From: Pseudomonas sp. A-1
Lineage (GTDB): Bacteria > Pseudomonadota > Gammaproteobacteria > Pseudomonadales > Pseudomonadaceae
Assembly: GCF_004801855.1 (NCBI RefSeq)
Contig: NZ_SSTC01000024.1
Coordinates: forward strand, 1 to 57,183
DNA length: 57,183 bases
Direction of reading: 5' to 3'
Made by a program: the position numbers and the translations under genes. Numbering within the stretch: the stretch's first letter is position 1; each line of letters begins with the position of its first letter. Below, piece by piece: positions 54,659 through 57,183 of this stretch. Under the pieces are notes generated by a model. It was not told where the DNA came from and searched no databases. It saw only the letters and a list, made by a program, of their open reading frames with translations.

Positions 54659-55477
54659 TCAATCCAGCGCCAGGGCCAGCTGCAGCAGTTCCTCGCGCCA
54701 CTCCGCGGCCTGCGGCAGGGCGAGGAAGTGCGGGTTGAGGTAGTCCTCGCGCGCCGGGTAGGCCAGCGGCCGGCCGTGCAGGTCGAGCACCTCGCCGCCG
54801 GCGCCTTCCAGCACGCCCTGCGCCGCCGCGGTGTCCCACTGCGAGGTGGGCGCCAGACGCGGATAGCAGTCGGCGCTGCCCTCGGCGAGCAGGCAGAACT
54901 TCAGCGAGCTGCCGACGCTGGCCAGCGCCAGGTCGCCGAAGCGCGCGCTCAGGCCGGCGAGCAGACGCTCCTGGGCCGGGCTGGAATGGCGGCGGCTGGC
55001 GACCACGGTGAAGGCCTCGGGCGGGGCGATGCGCACGCCGATCGGCTGCTCGCCGGCATCGTCCCGGCGCCAGGCGCCGAGGCCGGCGCCGCCGTAGTAG
55101 CACAGCCCGCGCGCGGGTACGCCGACCACGCCGAACAGCACCCGGCCCTGCTCGACCAGCGCCACGTTGACGGTGAACTCCGGGCTGCCGGCGATGAATT
55201 CCTTGGTGCCGTCCAGCGGGTCGACCAGCCACCAGCGCGACCAGTGGCGACGCACCGCCAGGCCGATCTCGCAGTCTTCCTCGGACAGTACCGGGATATC
55301 GCTCGCCAGCCGCGCCAGACCGTCGGCCAGCAGGCGGTGGGCGGCCAGGTCGGCGGCGGTCACCGGCGAGGCGTCGGCCTTGATCTCGATGGCCACGTCG
55401 TCGCGCCAGAACGGCAGGGTCGCGGCGCCGGCCTGGCGCACCAGCTCGACCACGGCGGGCAGCAGCGGATGAGTCAT
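54659..55477 (-). CDS. cysQ: 3'(2'),5'-bisphosphate nucleotidase CysQ
   Basis: 272 residues. Removes the 3'-phosphate from PAP or PAPS, recycling the by-product of sulfate assimilation. Inositol-monophosphatase-fold metal sites: SEEDCEIG, the WLVDPLDGTKEF motif and the second aspartate in SQWDTAAAQGVLEGAGG. ATG 55477 lies 8 nt after the nudE stop; the two form an operon. Confidence 0.95.
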   Translation of the reverse strand: MTHPLLPAVVELVRQAGAATLPFWRDDVAIEIKADASPVTAADLAAHRLLADGLARLASDIPVLSEEDCEIGLAVRRHWSRWWLVDPLDGTKEFIAGSPEFTVNVALVEQGRVLFGVVGVPARGLCYYGGAGLGAWRRDDAGEQPIGVRIAPPEAFTVVASRRHSSPAQERLLAGLSARFGDLALASVGSSLKFCLLAEGSADCYPRLAPTSQWDTAAAQGVLEGAGGEVLDLHGRPLAYPAREDYLNPHFLALPQAAEWREELLQLALALD

Positions 55478-55485
55478 GGTCGGGC

Positions 55486-56052
55486 TCACGGCTGGTAGTC
55501 GCCGCGCTGGGTCAGCAGGTCGCGCACCAGGTACAGTGCCGCCAGGGCGCGCCCCTCGCTGAAGTTGTCGGCCATCGCCAGACGCGAGATGTCGCGCAGG
55601 CTGAAGCGCTCGACGCGGATCGCCTCCGGCTCGTCGCCGGGCAGGCGCTCGGGATAGAGGTCGCGGGCCAGCACCACCTGGATGCGCTGGCTCATGTAGC
55701 CCGGCGACAGCGACAGGCCGGTGATGTGCTCGAGCTGGCGGGCGCCGAAGCCGGCCTCCTCCTTCAGCTCGCGGTTGGCCGCCGCCAGCACGTCCTCGCC
55801 CGGCTCGATCAGCCCCTTGGGCAGCGACAGCTCGTAGCCATCGGTACCGGCGCAGTACTCCTCGATCAGCAGCACGGTCTCGGCGTCCTCCATGGCCACC
55901 ACCATCACCGCCCCGTAGCCCAGCCCGCGACTGAGCAGCCGCTCGTAGGTGCGCTCGACGCCGTTGCTGAAGCGCAGCTGCAGCTCCTCGACGGTGAACA
56001 GGCGGCTCTTGGCCACGATGGCGCGGGCGAGAACATCGGGTTTCTGGCGCAT
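55486..56052 (-). CDS. nudE: ADP compounds hydrolase NudE (Nudix)
   Basis: 188 residues from the ATG at 56052 (MRQKPDVLARA), with GGAG upstream. Nudix box: glycine in PKGLIEPGE, then RELKEEAGFG. It cleaves ADP-ribose, NADH and diadenosine phosphates. Upstream of cysQ, divergent from yrfG. Confidence 0.95.
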   Translation of the reverse strand: MRQKPDVLARAIVAKSRLFTVEELQLRFSNGVERTYERLLSRGLGYGAVMVVAMEDAETVLLIEEYCAGTDGYELSLPKGLIEPGEDVLAAANRELKEEAGFGARQLEHITGLSLSPGYMSQRIQVVLARDLYPERLPGDEPEAIRVERFSLRDISRLAMADNFSEGRALAALYLVRDLLTQRGDYQP

Positions 56053-56174
56053 AAGCTGGACTCCTTGGCGTGGCCGACACGTTATCATAACGCGCCCTTT
56101 TTTCGACTCCCGGCAGAATGCCGCGCCGCCCGGCGGCTGCAGCGGCTGCCGCCCAGCCCGAGCCGCCCGCCCCC

Positions 56175-56846
56175 ATGCCCCAGCTGCCCTGGAACCAGAT
56201 CGACACCGTCCTGCTCGACATGGACGGCACCCTGCTCGACCTGCACTTCGACAACCATTTCTGGCTGCACCACCTGCCGCAGCGCTACGCCGACAAGCAC
56301 GGCATCGCCCTCGAGGCCGCGCTGGCCGAGCTGCTGCCGCTGTTCCAGCAGCATGCCGGCCAGCTGAGCTGGTACTGCCTGGACTTCTGGAGCCGCGAGC
56401 TGGCGCTGCCGGTGCGCGCGCTGAAGGAGGAGATCGCCCACCTGATCGCCCTGCGCCCGGACGCCGACCGCTTCCTCGCCGCCCTGCGCGCCGCCGGCAA
56501 GCGCGTGGCGCTGATCACCAACGCCCACCGCGATTCGCTGTCGCTGAAGCTGGAGCGGGTCGAGCTGGCGCCATTCTTCGACCGCCTGATCAGCTCCCAC
56601 GACTACGGCTTCCCCAAGGAGGACCAGCAGTTCTGGTTCGCCCTGCAGCAGGACTTCGGCTTCGACCCGGCGCGCAGCCTGTTCATCGACGACAGCCTGC
56701 CGATCCTGCGCAGCGCCCGCCAGTACGGCATCGCCCACCTGCTCGGCGTGCGCCAGCCGGACAGCCGCGGCGCGCCCAAGGACACCGAGGAGTTCGCCGC
56801 CGTCGACAGCTATCTGGCGTTGTGCACGGGGCTGCCCGCGACCTGA
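56175..56846 (+). CDS. yrfG: GMP/IMP nucleotidase YrfG (HAD family)
   Basis: 223 residues from ATG 56175 (MPQLPWNQID); an ATG 19 codons earlier would add an alanine/proline-rich tail not typical of the family. HAD motif I LLDMDGTLLDLHFDNHFW, motif II ITNAHRDS and motif IV FIDDSLPILRSA. Dephosphorylates purine nucleotides. The divergent partner nudE also acts on nucleotides. Confidence 0.92.
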   Translation: MPQLPWNQIDTVLLDMDGTLLDLHFDNHFWLHHLPQRYADKHGIALEAALAELLPLFQQHAGQLSWYCLDFWSRELALPVRALKEEIAHLIALRPDADRFLAALRAAGKRVALITNAHRDSLSLKLERVELAPFFDRLISSHDYGFPKEDQQFWFALQQDFGFDPARSLFIDDSLPILRSARQYGIAHLLGVRQPDSRGAPKDTEEFAAVDSYLALCTGLPAT

Positions 56847-57006
56847 GCAAGAGCCCTCTGACCGGGGCATATCCGGCAAAGTTCCCGATAAAAGGCGGCA
56901 ATGTGCGGAATTTTGCAAAACGCTGCCGCCCATCGGAACGGCTCTTGCCAAATGCCTCGTGCCTGCGCAGGATCGGCGCCGACATCCCCACGGAGTGATA
57001 GCCGCG

Positions 57007-57183
57007 ATGAAATACGCCCCCCTCTTCCTGTTGTCCCTGACCCTGGTCGGCAGCTCCGCCTGGGCGGCCGACGGCAATGGCACCGCAGCCGTCGGCGGCG
57101 CCCTCGGCGGGGTGCTCGGCTCGGTGGTCGGCCAGGCGGTCGGCGGCAGCACCGGCGCAGCCATCGGCGCCGGCGTCGGCGGC
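57007..57183 (+). CDS. Glycine-zipper exported protein, C-terminus cut by window edge
   Basis: 59 visible residues. Signal peptide (PLFLLSLTLVGSSAWAA) then G-rich zipper repeats (GGALGGVLGSVVGQAVGG, GAAIGAGVGG). Outer-membrane or periplasmic glycine-zipper proteins of this kind are usually short. GGAGTGAT lies upstream. Confidence 0.8.
   Translation, partial: MKYAPLFLLSLTLVGSSAWAADGNGTAAVGGALGGVLGSVVGQAVGGSTGAAIGAGVGG

Overview
The window is a GC-rich (clearly above 60% by eye) chromosomal segment of a Gammaproteobacterium that reads as Pseudomonas. The evidence is the gene families and their order: bioB-F-H-C-D, comF, srkA, rarD and glcB; the class III aminotransferase, MOSC, LysR and RsmY cluster; and tkt-epd-pgk-fba beside an ArsR-methyltransferase and metK. 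As I remember the P. aeruginosa PAO1 map, these blocks lie around PA0482-PA0555, rearranged here. There are no phage, transposase, CRISPR or tRNA/rRNA genes. Species cannot be fixed from the sequence alone.

Layout. 1-10163: an accessory amine/sulfate-ester island. A possible seven-gene minus-strand run (FAD amine oxidase, cupin, short LuxR regulator, shortened MoaF, outer-membrane porin, periplasmic arylsulfatase, octaheme cytochrome c cut by the window edge) faces an amino acid/polyamine permease and a FeaR-like AraC regulator. It resembles the enterobacterial monoamine regulon (arylsulfatase, MoaF, MoaR, FeaR). 10253-13318: aminotransferase, MOSC protein, LysR regulator and the small RNA RsmY with its GacA box. 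13432-16272: acyl-CoA dehydrogenase and a secreted unknown. 16277-20922: biotin operon. 21034-24065: ComF, a 59-residue zinc-ribbon protein, SrkA kinase, RarD. 24066-24890: a large non-coding array of paired DnaA boxes, then malate synthase G. 27265-35216: a periplasmic glutathione peroxidase, two DUF294/CBS signalling proteins, an exonuclease and an acetate-type symporter (ActP-like with DUF485). 35852-45309: DbpA helicase, diguanylate cyclase, YccS-like FUSC protein, YqjD/E/K trio, two-domain flavin reductase, YgjP peptidase, FKBP isomerase. 45376-53432: fba, pgk, epd, tkt, and divergently an ArsR-methyltransferase regulator with metK. 53487-57183: BON protein, thioesterase, CysQ, NudE, YrfG and the start of a glycine-zipper protein.

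Coherent themes are C2 metabolism (malate synthase, acetate symporter and DUF294 signalling proteins), lower carbon metabolism (tkt-epd-pgk-fba) and S-adenosylmethionine supply (metK with an SAH/SAM-type regulator).

The strongest unexplained signal is the 24.1-24.8 kb array between rarD and glcB. It has five units, each a forward DnaA box, exactly 17 nt, then an inverted box or box-like 9-mer. Three units are preceded by a GC-rich hairpin, and one pair of hairpins shows a compensatory base-pair change. It looks like a DnaA titration or reactivation locus rather than the replication origin. Other regulatory finds are a 22-bp-period tandem repeat that fits an AraC/FeaR operator, a palindrome upstream of an apparently leaderless ArsR-type regulator, and composite REP elements of three families.
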